64,000 nucleotides of DNA from Aquibium oceanicum (GCF_001889605.1 NZ_CP018171.1:4486501-4550500), one strand, 5' to 3'; positions 51,924 through 61,462 are shown, numbered from the stretch's first letter. Numbers and translations: made by a program. Notes: generated from the letters alone by a model not told the origin.

Positions 51924-51960
51924 TCGGCCCCGCCGTGATGTATCGGCCCCGCCGTGATGT
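51924..51960. repeat. Tandem 18-base direct repeat ahead of the GS-family gene
   Basis: TCGGCCCCGCCGTGATGT occurs twice, at 51924-51941 and 51943-51960, with a one-base spacer (period 19). It lies just upstream of the ribosome site of the GS-family gene. A simple duplication is the likeliest cause. Confidence 0.8.
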
Positions 51961-51975
51961 GAAGTTCAATCAGCA

Positions 51976-52001
51976 AACCCGGCCGCGCGGACGGCCGGGT
52001 T
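51976..52001 (-). terminator. Strong hairpin after the TRAP DctP gene
   Basis: A perfect 10-base-pair stem (AACCCGGCCG / CGGCCGGGTT) with a six-base loop lies 19 bases past the DctP-type stop on the minus strand and ends in a short T-run. It is a terminator or attenuator between the TRAP operon and the GS-family gene 64 bases further on. Confidence 0.72.
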
Positions 52002-52019
52002 CATTTCGTGTGTGCCGGC

Positions 52020-53054
52020 TCAGCTGTAGCGGTAGGGCTTGCCGGCCTTGACCATCGTCTCGTTGTAGGCCTTGAAGATGCCGACGATCTTGGCCTTCAA
52101 CTCGCTTTCGGCGGCGATCTCGTCCCAGAATTTGTGAGCCTCGTCCTCGACCGTCTGCCACTCGCTGTCAGGGATGGTGGTCGATTCCAGCTTGGTCTCG
52201 TTGACCCGCAGGCTGGCCTCGCCGTTCCAGTACCAGTGCTGGCGGTGGTAGTGGGACGAGTTGAAGCAGACCTCCATCAGCGTCTTGAGGTGATCCGGCA
52301 CCTCGTTCCAACGGTCCAAGTTGGCAAAGAAATGGCCGATCCAGGCGCCCGAGATGTTGTTGGTCAGGAAGTAGTTCGTCACGTTGGCCCAGCCCGAGGT
52401 GTAGTCCTCGGTGATTCCCGACCAGGCGATACCGTCGAGCTCACCCGTCTGCAGCGCGACCTCGACATCCTCCCACGGCAGGGTGACCGGCACTACGCCG
52501 AAGCGCGACAGGAAGCGCCCTGCGGTCGGGAAGGTGAAGACGCGCAGGCCCTTGAGGTCTTCGAGCGACTTGATCGGGGTCTTGGTAGCGAAGTTGCAGG
52601 GGTCCCAGGACCCGGCCGAGATATGCCTGACCCCAACCTTGGCATATTCTTCCTTCCAGATCTCGTCGAGACCCCAGTGGTTGAACAGCGCCGGCACGTC
52701 GAGCGAATAGCGCAGGCCAAGCGGGAAGTAGCCGCCGAACACGGTCACCTCGGTCGGGCTCGCCATCGAGTCGTCGTCCGACTGCACCGCGTCGATCGTG
52801 CCCTTCTGCAGCGCGCGGAAGAGTTCGCCGGTCGGAACCAACTGGTCGGCGTGGTAGAGTTCGATCTCCATCTGGCCCTGGGCGATCTCGTTGAACTGCC
52901 TGATGCAGGTGTCGACGACCTCGACCGCCAGCGCGGGGCCGGCATAAGTCTGCATGCGCCACTTGATCGGCGCCTGGGCCAGGACGGCGGGTGCGGCCAG
53001 GGTCGCCGGTACCGAAGCGGCGGCAGTGGTGAGGAACTTGCGTCTCGTCGTCAT
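52020..53054 (-). CDS. TRAP transporter solute-binding protein, DctP family
   Basis: A 344-residue periplasmic receptor with a twin-arginine-like signal (TTRRKFLTTAAASVPATLAAPAVLAQ). It continues with IKWRMQTYAGPALAVEVVDTCIRQFNEIAQGQMEIELY and SIKSLEDLKGLRVF-type segments of the DctP fold. The substrate-binding Arg region GLRVFTFPTAGRFLSRFG is intact. TRAP systems import carboxylates or other anions using a sodium gradient. It is last in the minus-strand order DctQ, DctM, DctP, separated from DctM by 46 bases. Confidence 0.93.
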   Translation of the reverse strand: MTTRRKFLTTAAASVPATLAAPAVLAQAPIKWRMQTYAGPALAVEVVDTCIRQFNEIAQGQMEIELYHADQLVPTGELFRALQKGTIDAVQSDDDSMASPTEVTVFGGYFPLGLRYSLDVPALFNHWGLDEIWKEEYAKVGVRHISAGSWDPCNFATKTPIKSLEDLKGLRVFTFPTAGRFLSRFGVVPVTLPWEDVEVALQTGELDGIAWSGITEDYTSGWANVTNYFLTNNISGAWIGHFFANLDRWNEVPDHLKTLMEVCFNSSHYHRQHWYWNGEASLRVNETKLESTTIPDSEWQTVEDEAHKFWDEIAAESELKAKIVGIFKAYNETMVKAGKPYRYS

Positions 53055-53100
53055 AAGTCTCTCCTTGCTGGTTGGGGCTGCGCCCGTTGCCGGGTTCTTG

Positions 53101-54444
53101 TCATCTTGCGTTGATCTGCTGCGGAAGCCACAGGGCGATCTGCGGGAAGGCGAGCACGAGGATCAGCGCCAGGATCATCACGCCGACGAACGGCACGATG
53201 GAACGGTAGATGTCGATGATGTTGATTTCCGGCGGCGCCATCGCGCGCATCAGGAAGAGGTTGTAGCCGAAGGGTGGGGTCATGTAGGCGATCTGGCAGG
53301 TGATCGTGTAGAGCACGCCGTACCAGATCAGCACGTACTGCTTGTCGATGCCGAGATCGAGCGTCACGACGAGCGGCACGTAGAGCGGCGCCACGATCAC
53401 CAGCATCGCCGTGTCGTCCAGGAACGTGCCCATCACCAGATAGCTCAGTTGCATCAGGATCAGGATGGTCCAGGGCGAGAGCCCCAGCCTGTCGATGAAG
53501 AAGCCCTCGATGGCCTTTACCGCGCCGAGCCCGTCGAACACCGCGCCGAAGGCAAGCGCGGCGAGAATTATCCACATGAACATGCACGAGATGGCGAGCG
53601 TCTCGCGGGTGCACGTCTCGAACACGGCGCGCGTGAAGCGGCCCTTGATGACGGCGGCGATGACCGCGGCCAGCGCGCCGACCACCGAGGCCTCCACCAG
53701 CGAGGTGTAGCCGGTGACGAAGGGCACCATCATCACCAGGAAGATCACCAGGGGCAGTACGCCGGCGGTCAGCAGGCGCAGCTTCTCGGAACGCGGGATG
53801 GCCGCGCGCTCCTCGGCGTCGAGGACGGGGCCGAATTCCGGATTCAGTCGGCAGCGCAGCCAGATGTAGAAAATGAACATCGCCGCCATCATCAGCCCCG
53901 GCAGCACCCCCGCCAGCCATAGGAGGCTCACGGGCTGGCGCGCGATCATGGCGTAGAGCACCAGGACGACGGACGGCGGAATGAGGATTCCGAGCGACGA
54001 TCCCGCCTGGATCACGCCCGTCACCATGCGCTTGTCGTATTTGCGCTTCAGCAGTTCCGGCAGCGCGATGGTCGCACCGATGGCCATGCCGGCGACCGAA
54101 AGGCCGTTCATCGCCGAGATGATGACCATCAGAAAGATCGTCCCGATGGCGAGCCCTCCCGGAATGGGGCCGAACCAGACGTGGAACATGCGGTAGAGGT
54201 CGTCGGCGAGCCGGCTTTCCGACAGGACGTAGCCCATGAAGATGAACATCGGCAGGGTGAGCAGCGGATACCACTTCATGAGCTTCATGGCCGCCGAGAA
54301 ACCCATGTCCGAACCGCCCACGCCCCACAGCGGCAGGGCCGCCGCCACCGCGACGAAGCCGATGGCGCCGAAAACGCGTTGGCCGGTCGCCATCATCAGC
54401 ATCATGGTGGCGAACATCAGGATGGCGATCACCTCGTAGGACAT
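53101..54444 (-). CDS. TRAP transporter large permease, DctM family
   Basis: A 447-residue polytopic permease with about 12 membrane helices. IISAMNGLSVAGMAIGATIALPELLKRKYDKRMVTGVIQAGSSLGILIPPSVVLVLYAMIA is the conserved DctM core. VMGTFLDDTAMLVIVAPLYVPL and YTITCQIAYMTPPFGYNLFLM form the second half. It overlaps the DctQ stop by one base. It provides the ion-coupled translocation path. Confidence 0.95.
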   Translation of the reverse strand: MSYEVIAILMFATMMLMMATGQRVFGAIGFVAVAAALPLWGVGGSDMGFSAAMKLMKWYPLLTLPMFIFMGYVLSESRLADDLYRMFHVWFGPIPGGLAIGTIFLMVIISAMNGLSVAGMAIGATIALPELLKRKYDKRMVTGVIQAGSSLGILIPPSVVLVLYAMIARQPVSLLWLAGVLPGLMMAAMFIFYIWLRCRLNPEFGPVLDAEERAAIPRSEKLRLLTAGVLPLVIFLVMMVPFVTGYTSLVEASVVGALAAVIAAVIKGRFTRAVFETCTRETLAISCMFMWIILAALAFGAVFDGLGAVKAIEGFFIDRLGLSPWTILILMQLSYLVMGTFLDDTAMLVIVAPLYVPLVVTLDLGIDKQYVLIWYGVLYTITCQIAYMTPPFGYNLFLMRAMAPPEINIIDIYRSIVPFVGVMILALILVLAFPQIALWLPQQINAR

Positions 54445-54950
54445 CAGATTTCCTCCCCGCGGATCTTCGCCAAGTCACGGAAGAAGAAGGCGATCGCCTG
54501 CAAGAGCATCAGCAGCACGGCGACGCACATGATGACCTTGATCGGCCAGAGATAGGGCCGCCAGGCCGTCGGGCTGCGCTCTGCATATTCGATGGAATAG
54601 ACGGTCGATTCGACCGCGCCGTAGAGGAGGACGCCGAGATAGAACAGCAGCGCGAAGATCGAGAAGGCGTCGACCCAGGCGCGGGTGCGCGGGCTCCATC
54701 GATGGTAGAGGAGGTCCATCCGCACGTTGGAGTCGAGTTGCAGCGAATAGGGTCCGCCCAGCATGAAATAGGCGACCATCGCGAACTGCGCCATTTCCAG
54801 GGTCCAGATCGACGGCCAGGGCGTGATCTTCGAGATGGTCGACCAAGCCAGGATCGCCATCATCACGTACAGGATATACATCGCGAAGCGGCCGACACCG
54901 CGGTTCACCGTCTCTACGACGCGGACATATGTCTTCACCGCCTCAGGCAC
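54444..54950 (-). CDS. TRAP transporter small permease, DctQ family, GTG start
   Basis: A 168-residue membrane protein with four helices. WTLEMAQFAMVAYFMLGGPYSLQLDSNVRMDLLYHRWSPRTRAWVDA is the DctQ hallmark region. It begins at GTG 54950, preceded by GGGGA; no ATG precedes the first helix. It is the first gene of the DctQMP operon, whose promoter lies in the region shared with the divergent RND pump operon. Confidence 0.93.
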   Translation of the reverse strand: MPEAVKTYVRVVETVNRGVGRFAMYILYVMMAILAWSTISKITPWPSIWTLEMAQFAMVAYFMLGGPYSLQLDSNVRMDLLYHRWSPRTRAWVDAFSIFALLFYLGVLLYGAVESTVYSIEYAERSPTAWRPYLWPIKVIMCVAVLLMLLQAIAFFFRDLAKIRGEEI

Positions 54951-55365
54951 GCGCCGTCCCCTTCCACGAAGCGCTATGCGCCTTCAGTGCAGACCTTCCC
55001 AAAATCCCGCCTCCGGCACCTCGAGCGCCATGTCCTGCCGCGCCCTTTCGACGCTGCGTCCGGGCATGGAGGCCCCACTCCCCTGCCCTTGGGGAATGAT
55101 CTTCGTCCGGCGCGTGGAGGTTTGTCAAACCCTTGGCGCAATGCCTTTTTTCGCCGCGCCGTCGTGCCCGCGGCAGAATGTGCCCGGCGAATGGTCCATC
55201 GCGCGAATGTTATCGTATTAAACATTCGTAATGATAATATGCGTGCAGTCGTGCCGGATAAACGTCATATTAGCTGAGCATCTTGCGATCGTGCCTGCTG
55301 CGGAACCGGCTTGGGCGCCTTGATCCGGTAATGCCTTCCACGAACTCTGGGAACTGGAGTAGCTG
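54951..55365. other. 415-base divergent intergenic region
   Basis: It lies between the TRAP DctQ gene (minus) and the RND adaptor gene (plus). The first 240 bases are GC-rich, and the open frames in them have no start context or recognisable product. The part from about 55205 to 55275 is sharply AT-rich and holds the inverted repeat described separately. Confidence 0.55.
55204..55228. promoter_or_regulatory. TetR-type inverted repeat upstream of the RND pump operon
   Basis: CGAATGTT-N9-AACATTCG, a perfect 8-base inverted repeat spanning 25 bases, lies about 140 bases upstream of the adaptor start in an AT-rich patch with TAATGATAATAT just beyond. Its size and symmetry fit a TetR/AcrR-family operator, the usual control of such pumps. 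No regulator gene adjoins it. Confidence 0.55.
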
Positions 55366-56541
55366 ATGTCGATCTGGAAGCAGGCTGCGCTCACCATCGT
55401 GGTGCTGCTGATCGCGGCGGTCTGCTGGGTTCGGTTCTACCCGGGCGCCGGCGAGGTCCTGAACAGGGCCGGCATCGACTGGGTTCCTTTCGTTCCCGAG
55501 GCGCCGAGCGAGACGGCAGGCGGCGAAGGACGCAGGGGCGGCCCCGGTGGGGGCGGTCCGCCGCAGTCGGCCGTGGTGACCTCGCCGGTGCTGGAACTGA
55601 CGATCAACGACCGCCTTTCGGCGATCGGCACGGGCCGCGCGGTGCGCTCGGTCACCGTAACCCCGTACACCAGCGGCCGCCTGACCGAGGTGCTGACGGG
55701 ATCGGGCGCCACCGTCAGCCAGGGCGACGCGATCGCCAAGCTGGATTCGGAAGCCGAACAGATCGCCTACGACCGCGCCCAGATTTCCGTCGCCGACGCG
55801 CAGGCCCGCGTCGAGCGCATCGAGGCGCTGCGCAGTTCCAACACGGCGAGCGCGGTCCAGCTCACGGATGCCGAACTTGCCCTGGAGAACGCGCGGCTGG
55901 AGCTTCGCGACGCCGAGCTGGAACTCGAACGTCGCTCCATCGAGGCGCCGATCGGTGGTGTCGTCGGCATCCTGCCGATTACGGCGGGCAACTACGTGAC
56001 CACATCGACCGAGATCGCCACCATCGACGACCGATCCAGGATCCTGGTCGACTTCTGGGTCGCCGAGCGCTTCGCCGGCATGATCACCGTCGGTTCGGCA
56101 CTCACCGCGACCTCGATCGCCCGTCCGGGCGAAATCTTCGAAGGCACGGTCAGCGCCATCGACAACCGCGTCGATGCCGACAGCCGAACGCTGCGGGTGC
56201 AGGCGACGCTCGCCAACGAGGACGACAGGCTGAGAGCCGGCATGTCCTTCCAGGTCGTCATGCACTTCCCGGGCGACAAGTTCCCCGCGGTCGATCCGCT
56301 CGCGGTCCAGTGGGGCACGGACGGCGCCTATGTCTGGGCAATCCGCGCCGGGCGCGCCGAACGCGTCCCGGTCAAGGTAATCCAGCGCAACACCGACAGT
56401 GTCCTGGTGGATGCCTCGCTCAGCCTTCAGGACAGCGTCGTCACGGAAGGGCTCCACATCGTGCGCGAGGGTGCCGAGGTGCGCATCGCCAGCCGCGACC
56501 GCGGCGCCAACGAGGTGCCGCAGCCGGCCGGCGGCTCGTGA
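55366..56541 (+). CDS. RND efflux periplasmic adaptor (membrane fusion protein)
   Basis: A 391-residue HlyD/AcrA-type adaptor anchored by one N-terminal helix (AALTIVVLLIAAVCWVRFY). A Gly/Pro-rich linker follows. The lipoyl half-motifs (RSVTVTPYTSGRLTEVLTGSGATVSQGDAIAKLD, and IEAPIGGVVGILPITAGNYV) surround a coiled coil rich in Ala/Glu/Arg at about residues 125-190. A beta-barrel and membrane-proximal domain (VIQRNTDSVLVDASLSLQDSVVTEGLHIVREGAEV) follows. It bridges the inner-membrane pump encoded 20 bases downstream to an outer-membrane channel not encoded here. Confidence 0.93.
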   Translation: MSIWKQAALTIVVLLIAAVCWVRFYPGAGEVLNRAGIDWVPFVPEAPSETAGGEGRRGGPGGGGPPQSAVVTSPVLELTINDRLSAIGTGRAVRSVTVTPYTSGRLTEVLTGSGATVSQGDAIAKLDSEAEQIAYDRAQISVADAQARVERIEALRSSNTASAVQLTDAELALENARLELRDAELELERRSIEAPIGGVVGILPITAGNYVTTSTEIATIDDRSRILVDFWVAERFAGMITVGSALTATSIARPGEIFEGTVSAIDNRVDADSRTLRVQATLANEDDRLRAGMSFQVVMHFPGDKFPAVDPLAVQWGTDGAYVWAIRAGRAERVPVKVIQRNTDSVLVDASLSLQDSVVTEGLHIVREGAEVRIASRDRGANEVPQPAGGS

Positions 56542-56561
56542 GCGGAGCCCAAGGCAACGAT

Positions 56562-59500
56562 ATGGATTACGAGACCCAACGCCAGGAACACGGCATCACC
56601 GCCCTCTTCGTGAGGCGGCCCGTGCTGGCGTTCGTCTTGAACACGCTGATCGTGGTCGCCGGCCTCGCGGCCTTCTTCGGCGTCGAGATCCGCGAACTGC
56701 CGGACGTCGACCGTCCGGTGATCACCATCCGCACCGACTTCTCGGGCGCGGCCGCCGAGACGATCGACCGGGAACTGACCGGCGTCATCGAAGGCGCGGT
56801 GTCGCGCGTGGCGGGGGTCAAGTCGATCTCCTCGTCCTCGTCCTTCGGCGAGAGCCGCGTCACCGTCGAATTCGGCGACGACGTCGATCTCGACACCGCC
56901 GCATCCGACCTGCGCGACGCGCTGGGGCGCGTGACCAACGACCTGCCCGAGGATGCCGACGCTGCCCGCATCATCAAGGCGGACGCCAATGCCCAGGCCG
57001 TGGTGCGGCTCGGCGTGACCTCCGACACGATCTCCGTCGAGGACATGACGGTTCTGGTCGAGGACGAGATCGTCGATACGCTGTCGTCCGTTCCGGGCGT
57101 CGCCGACGTGCAGGTCTATGGCGACCGCCAGAAGATTTTCCGCATCGACATCGACCAGAACAAGATGGCGAGCCTCAATCTGACGGTGGGGGACGTCTCC
57201 AGCGCGCTCTCCTCGATCGCCTTCGATACGCCAGCGGGATCGCTGACGAGCAACAGCCAGGACCTGATCGTGCGCGCGACTGCGTCGGTCAACACGCCGG
57301 AAGCCTTCGAGAACCTGATCGTCAACCGCCGCGCCCGACTTGGCGACTTCGCGACGGTCACCCTCGGACCAGACATCGGCCAGTCGCAGCTTCGCGCCAA
57401 CGGCAAGAGCGGCATCGGACTCGGCATCATCCGCGCCGCCCAGTCCAATACCCTTGAGATTTCGCAAGGCGTGCGCGAGGCGGCGGCGCGTCTGCAGGAG
57501 AATCTGCCCGAGGGCATGTCGATCGAGGTCACGAGCGACGACGCGACGTTCATCAACGGCGCCATCCACGAGGTCGAGATCGCGCTCGGCATCTCGGTCT
57601 CCGTCGTGCTGATGATCATCTTCCTGTTCCTGTGGGACTGGCGCGCGACGATCATTCCCGGCCTCGCCATGCCCGTCGCACTCATCGGCACACTCGCCGC
57701 GATCTATCTCGCCGGCTTCTCCGTCAACATCCTGACCCTTCTGGCACTGGTGCTGGCGACCGGCCTCGTCGTGGACGATGCGATCGTGGTGCTGGAAAAC
57801 ATCGTGCGCCGGCGCAACGAGGGCATGGGCCCGCGCGCCGCCGCGGTCCTCGGCACCGACGAGGTGTTCTTCGCCGTCATCGCCACGACGGCGACGCTGA
57901 TCGCAGTCTTCGTTCCGCTCTCCTTCCTGCCCGGCCAGACCGGCGGTCTGTTCCGCGAGTTCGGATTCGTGCTGGCGATCGCGGTGTTCCTGTCGTCGCT
58001 CGTCGCGCTGTCGCTTTGCCCGATGCTCGCCTCGCGCATCCTGAAGGACACGAGCCATCATGAAACCAAAAGCAGCGGCGGCGGCGTGGGCGGCGCGCTA
58101 TCCGGCATCTACCGCCGCTGCCTGGCGGCGTGCCTCAATGCCCCAATGGTCGTCGTGGCCGTCTCACTCCTCTTCGCCGCGCTCGCCGCCAGCCTCTACC
58201 CGACCATCAAGTCGGAACTGACGCCGACCGAGGACCGGTCGATGGCCTTCCTGCGCGTTTCGGCGCCGCAGGGCGTCAGCCTGGATTACCTCTCGCAGCA
58301 GATCCGCGCGATCGAACAGGCCATCCAGCCTTTCCGCGATTCCGGCGAGATCACAAGCACCTTCTCGCTCGCCGGTTCGGGCGGTTCGTCCAACAGCGGC
58401 TTCGTGGTGATGCGCCTGGCGGACTGGGACCAGCGGGAACGGTCGCAGCAGCAGATCCTCGACGAGGTGAACCGGCTCGTGCGGGACGTTCCCGGCGTCC
58501 GCGCCTTCGCCTTCCAGCCCAACAGCCTCGGCATCCGCGGGGCCGGCAGCGGCCTTCAGTTCGCCGTGGCCGGCAACAATTACGCCGAACTCGGCGCGGC
58601 GGCGCAGAAGATGGTGGCGGAACTGGAGAAGGATCCGCGCTTCCAGCAGGCGCGGCTGTCGACCGAGGCGACGCAACCGCAGCTTTCGGTGGCCATCGAC
58701 CGCGAGCGCGCGTCCGATCTCGGCATCGAGATCAACGGCCTCGGCCCCGCCATGCAGGCGATGCTCGACGGGCGCAAGATCGGCCAGGTCTTCATCGACG
58801 ACCGCAGCTTCGACGTGAAGCTGGTCTCCACGACCAACCCGGTGAACGACCCGACCGACCTCGAAAACATCTTCATCCGCACCGGTGACGGCCGCTTCGT
58901 GCCGGTCTCGACCATCGCCAGCCTGCGCGAACTGGCGGTGCCGCCCGGCCTCGATCGCGAGCAGCAACTGCGCTCCGTCGCCATCACCTCGGCGCTTGCC
59001 GGGGATTTCGCGCTGGGCGACGCCTGGGCCGAGGCGCAGCGCGTCGCCGAGCCGCTGCTGCCGCCCGGATCCCGGTTGATCCCGCTCGCCGAGACGGCCA
59101 CGCTCGGGGAACAGTCCTCGTCCATGGCGCGCACCTTCGGCTTCGCCATCGTCATCATCCTCCTTGTGCTCGCTGCCCAGTTCGAGAGCTTCGTCAGCGC
59201 GCTCATCATCATGGCGACCGTGCCGCTCGGGCTCGCATGCGCCATCTTCGCCATGCTCCTGACGGGGACCTCCCTCAACGTCTACAGCCAGATCGGACTC
59301 GTCCTCCTGGTCGGCATCATGGCCAAGAACGGTATCCTGATCGTCGAATTCGCCAACCAGCTGCGCGACCGAGGCCAGGGCGTGCGCGAGGCGATCGAGA
59401 ACGCCGCCAACATCCGGCTGCGGCCGGTGATGATGACCATGATCTGCACCATCGTCGGCGGCCTGCCGCTGATCCTCGCCAGCGGCGCGGGAGCCGAGGC

Positions 59501-59684
59501 GCGCATCGCGCTCGGCTGGGTCATCGTCGGCGGGCTGGCGCTCGCCACGCTCTCGACGATGTTTCTGACCCCGGTCGCCTACCTTCTGCTCGGCCGCTTC
59601 GTGACGCCCAAGGCGCACGAGGAAGCGCGGCTGCAAAAGGAGATCGAGGCCGCGCGGCAGCCGAAGCCGGTGCCGGGAGAGTAG
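56562..59684 (+). CDS. RND-family efflux transporter permease (HAE1 type)
   Basis: A 1040-residue inner-membrane proton-driven efflux pump. The first helix is VRRPVLAFVLNTLIVVAGLAAFFGVEIRELPDVDRP. The proton-relay Asp pair is in LVLATGLVVDDAIVVLENIVRRRNEG. Two large periplasmic loops and the second-half repeat (VLLVGIMAKNGILIVEFANQLRDRG) are complete. The length matches AcrB/MexB relatives. ATG 56562 follows AAGG; the frame's extension back to 56310 is a shadow of the adaptor. Substrate range cannot be inferred; drugs or toxic acids are typical. Confidence 0.95.
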   Translation: MDYETQRQEHGITALFVRRPVLAFVLNTLIVVAGLAAFFGVEIRELPDVDRPVITIRTDFSGAAAETIDRELTGVIEGAVSRVAGVKSISSSSSFGESRVTVEFGDDVDLDTAASDLRDALGRVTNDLPEDADAARIIKADANAQAVVRLGVTSDTISVEDMTVLVEDEIVDTLSSVPGVADVQVYGDRQKIFRIDIDQNKMASLNLTVGDVSSALSSIAFDTPAGSLTSNSQDLIVRATASVNTPEAFENLIVNRRARLGDFATVTLGPDIGQSQLRANGKSGIGLGIIRAAQSNTLEISQGVREAAARLQENLPEGMSIEVTSDDATFINGAIHEVEIALGISVSVVLMIIFLFLWDWRATIIPGLAMPVALIGTLAAIYLAGFSVNILTLLALVLATGLVVDDAIVVLENIVRRRNEGMGPRAAAVLGTDEVFFAVIATTATLIAVFVPLSFLPGQTGGLFREFGFVLAIAVFLSSLVALSLCPMLASRILKDTSHHETKSSGGGVGGALSGIYRRCLAACLNAPMVVVAVSLLFAALAASLYPTIKSELTPTEDRSMAFLRVSAPQGVSLDYLSQQIRAIEQAIQPFRDSGEITSTFSLAGSGGSSNSGFVVMRLADWDQRERSQQQILDEVNRLVRDVPGVRAFAFQPNSLGIRGAGSGLQFAVAGNNYAELGAAAQKMVAELEKDPRFQQARLSTEATQPQLSVAIDRERASDLGIEINGLGPAMQAMLDGRKIGQVFIDDRSFDVKLVSTTNPVNDPTDLENIFIRTGDGRFVPVSTIASLRELAVPPGLDREQQLRSVAITSALAGDFALGDAWAEAQRVAEPLLPPGSRLIPLAETATLGEQSSSMARTFGFAIVIILLVLAAQFESFVSALIIMATVPLGLACAIFAMLLTGTSLNVYSQIGLVLLVGIMAKNGILIVEFANQLRDRGQGVREAIENAANIRLRPVMMTMICTIVGGLPLILASGAGAEARIALGWVIVGGLALATLSTMFLTPVAYLLLGRFVTPKAHEEARLQKEIEAARQPKPVPGE

Positions 59685-59703
59685 GCGAGACCGGGAGCTG
59701 CGA

Positions 59704-61326
59704 TCAGTTCCTGAGCCCGGGCGCCTCCTGCCCGGTGCGCTCAACGTATTCGACGTAGCCGCCGCCATAGGCCTGCATCCCCTCGGGAGTCAGCTCCAGC
59801 ACGCGGTTCGACAGCGCGGCGAGGAAATGCCGATCGTGGCTGACGAAGAGCATGGCGCCTTCATAGCGCGACAGCGCTTCGATCAGCATCTGCTTCGTGG
59901 CGATGTCGAGGTGGTTGGTAGGCTCGTCGAGCACCAAAAAGTTCGGCGGGTCGAACAGCATCCTGGCCATGACCAGCCGCACCTTCTCGCCGCCCGAGAG
60001 CACCCGGCACTTCTTCTCGATGTCGTCGCCGGTGAAGCCGAAGCAGCCGGCCAAGGCCCGCAACGGCGCCTGGCCTGCCTGCGGAAAGGCGTCTTCCAGC
60101 CATTGCAGGATGGTGCTTTCGCCGTCGAGCAATTCCATCGCGTGCTGGGGGAAGTAGCCCATCCTGACACTCGGGCCGCGCGCGACCGAACCGTCGTCGG
60201 GCTCGGATGCGCCGGCGACCAGCTTGAGCAGGGTCGACTTGCCGGCGCCGTTGACTCCCATGACGCACCAGCGCTCGCCGCGGCGCACCTGGAAGTCGAG
60301 GCCCTCGTATATGCGGCGCGCGCCGTAGCTCTTGTGGACGTTCCTCAGCGTCGCGACGTCCTCGCCGGAACGCGGCGCGGGCTGGAACTCGAAGCGCACC
60401 GTCTGCTGGCGCTTGGGCGGCTCGACGCGGTCGATCTTGTCGAGCTTCTTGACCCGGCTTTGCACCTGTGCGGCATGGCTGGCGCGCGCCTTGAACCGCT
60501 CGATGAATGCGATCTCCTTGGCGAGCATCGCCTGCTGGCGTTCGAACTGCGCCTGCTGCTGCACTTCGGCCAATGCCCGTTGCTGGCGGTAGAACTCGTA
60601 GTCGCCAGAATAGGAGGTCAGCGTCCCGCCATCGATCTCGATGATCTTGCCGACGATGCGGTTCATGAACTCGCGGTCGTGAGAGGTCATCAGAATCGCG
60701 CCCTCGAAACCGTTCAGGAAGGATTCGAGCCAGATCAGGCTCTCGATATCGAGGTGGTTAGACGGCTCGTCGAGGAGAAGCATGTCGGGCCGCATGAGCA
60801 GGATACGGGCGAGCGCTACGCGCATCTTCCAGCCGCCGGACAGCTTGCTGACGTCACCGTCCATCATCTCGGCGCTGAAGCCGAGCCCCGCCAGCACCTC
60901 GCGCGCGCGCCCGTCCAGCGCGTAGCCGTCGAGCTCGTCGAACTTGCCCTGCACCTCGCCGTAGCGCTCGATAATGGCGTCCATCTCGTCGGCCCGCTCG
61001 GGATCGCCCATGGCGGCTTCCAGCTCGGACATTTCGGCGGCAAGCGCGCTCACTGGGCCGACCCCGTCCATCACCTCGGCCACCGCGCTGCGGCCGGCCA
61101 TGTCGCCAATGTCCTGGCTGAAATAGCCGATGCTTACGCCGCGATCGACCGAGACCTGGCCCTCGTCGGGCTGCTCCTCGCCGTTGATCATCCGGAACAA
61201 CGTCGTCTTGCCGGCACCATTGGGACCGACGAGACCGACCTTCTCGCCGCGCTGGATGGCGGCCGACGCCTCGATGAAGACGATCTGCCTGCCGTTCTGC
61301 TTGCCGATGCTCTCGAGACGGATCAT
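59704..61326 (-). CDS. ABC-F family ATPase (translation-factor/Uup type)
   Basis: A 540-residue soluble protein with two ABC domains and no membrane part. Walker A motifs are GPNGAGKTT (domain 1) and GVNGAGKST (domain 2). Signatures are LSGGWKMRVALARIL and LSGGEKVRLVMARML, and Walker B segments are LLLDEPSNHLD and LVLDEPTNHLD. The inter-domain linker (about 240-310) is helical and charged, as in ABC-F proteins that bind the ribosomal E site. ATG 61326 (MIRLESIGKQNG) begins the conserved region. It is convergent with the RND pump gene, 19 bases between stops. Confidence 0.92.
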   Translation of the reverse strand: MIRLESIGKQNGRQIVFIEASAAIQRGEKVGLVGPNGAGKTTLFRMINGEEQPDEGQVSVDRGVSIGYFSQDIGDMAGRSAVAEVMDGVGPVSALAAEMSELEAAMGDPERADEMDAIIERYGEVQGKFDELDGYALDGRAREVLAGLGFSAEMMDGDVSKLSGGWKMRVALARILLMRPDMLLLDEPSNHLDIESLIWLESFLNGFEGAILMTSHDREFMNRIVGKIIEIDGGTLTSYSGDYEFYRQQRALAEVQQQAQFERQQAMLAKEIAFIERFKARASHAAQVQSRVKKLDKIDRVEPPKRQQTVRFEFQPAPRSGEDVATLRNVHKSYGARRIYEGLDFQVRRGERWCVMGVNGAGKSTLLKLVAGASEPDDGSVARGPSVRMGYFPQHAMELLDGESTILQWLEDAFPQAGQAPLRALAGCFGFTGDDIEKKCRVLSGGEKVRLVMARMLFDPPNFLVLDEPTNHLDIATKQMLIEALSRYEGAMLFVSHDRHFLAALSNRVLELTPEGMQAYGGGYVEYVERTGQEAPGLRN

Positions 61327-61462
61327 GCGGGATGGACCTGGGTTCTGCGGATAGAATGGAATGGGCGGCTGCGCCGCTACGTGCGCTTTTCGCACATGCG
61401 AAGGGACGCGTCCCTAAACCATCGCCGCCGCTTCCGCGCAAGGTCCGCCCGGAACGAAAGAA

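Noticed and set aside
59685-59730. Terminator between the RND pump and ABC-F genes
   Set aside because: The only inverted repeat is a five-base CCGGG/CCCGG with a long loop and no T-tract, too weak to call.
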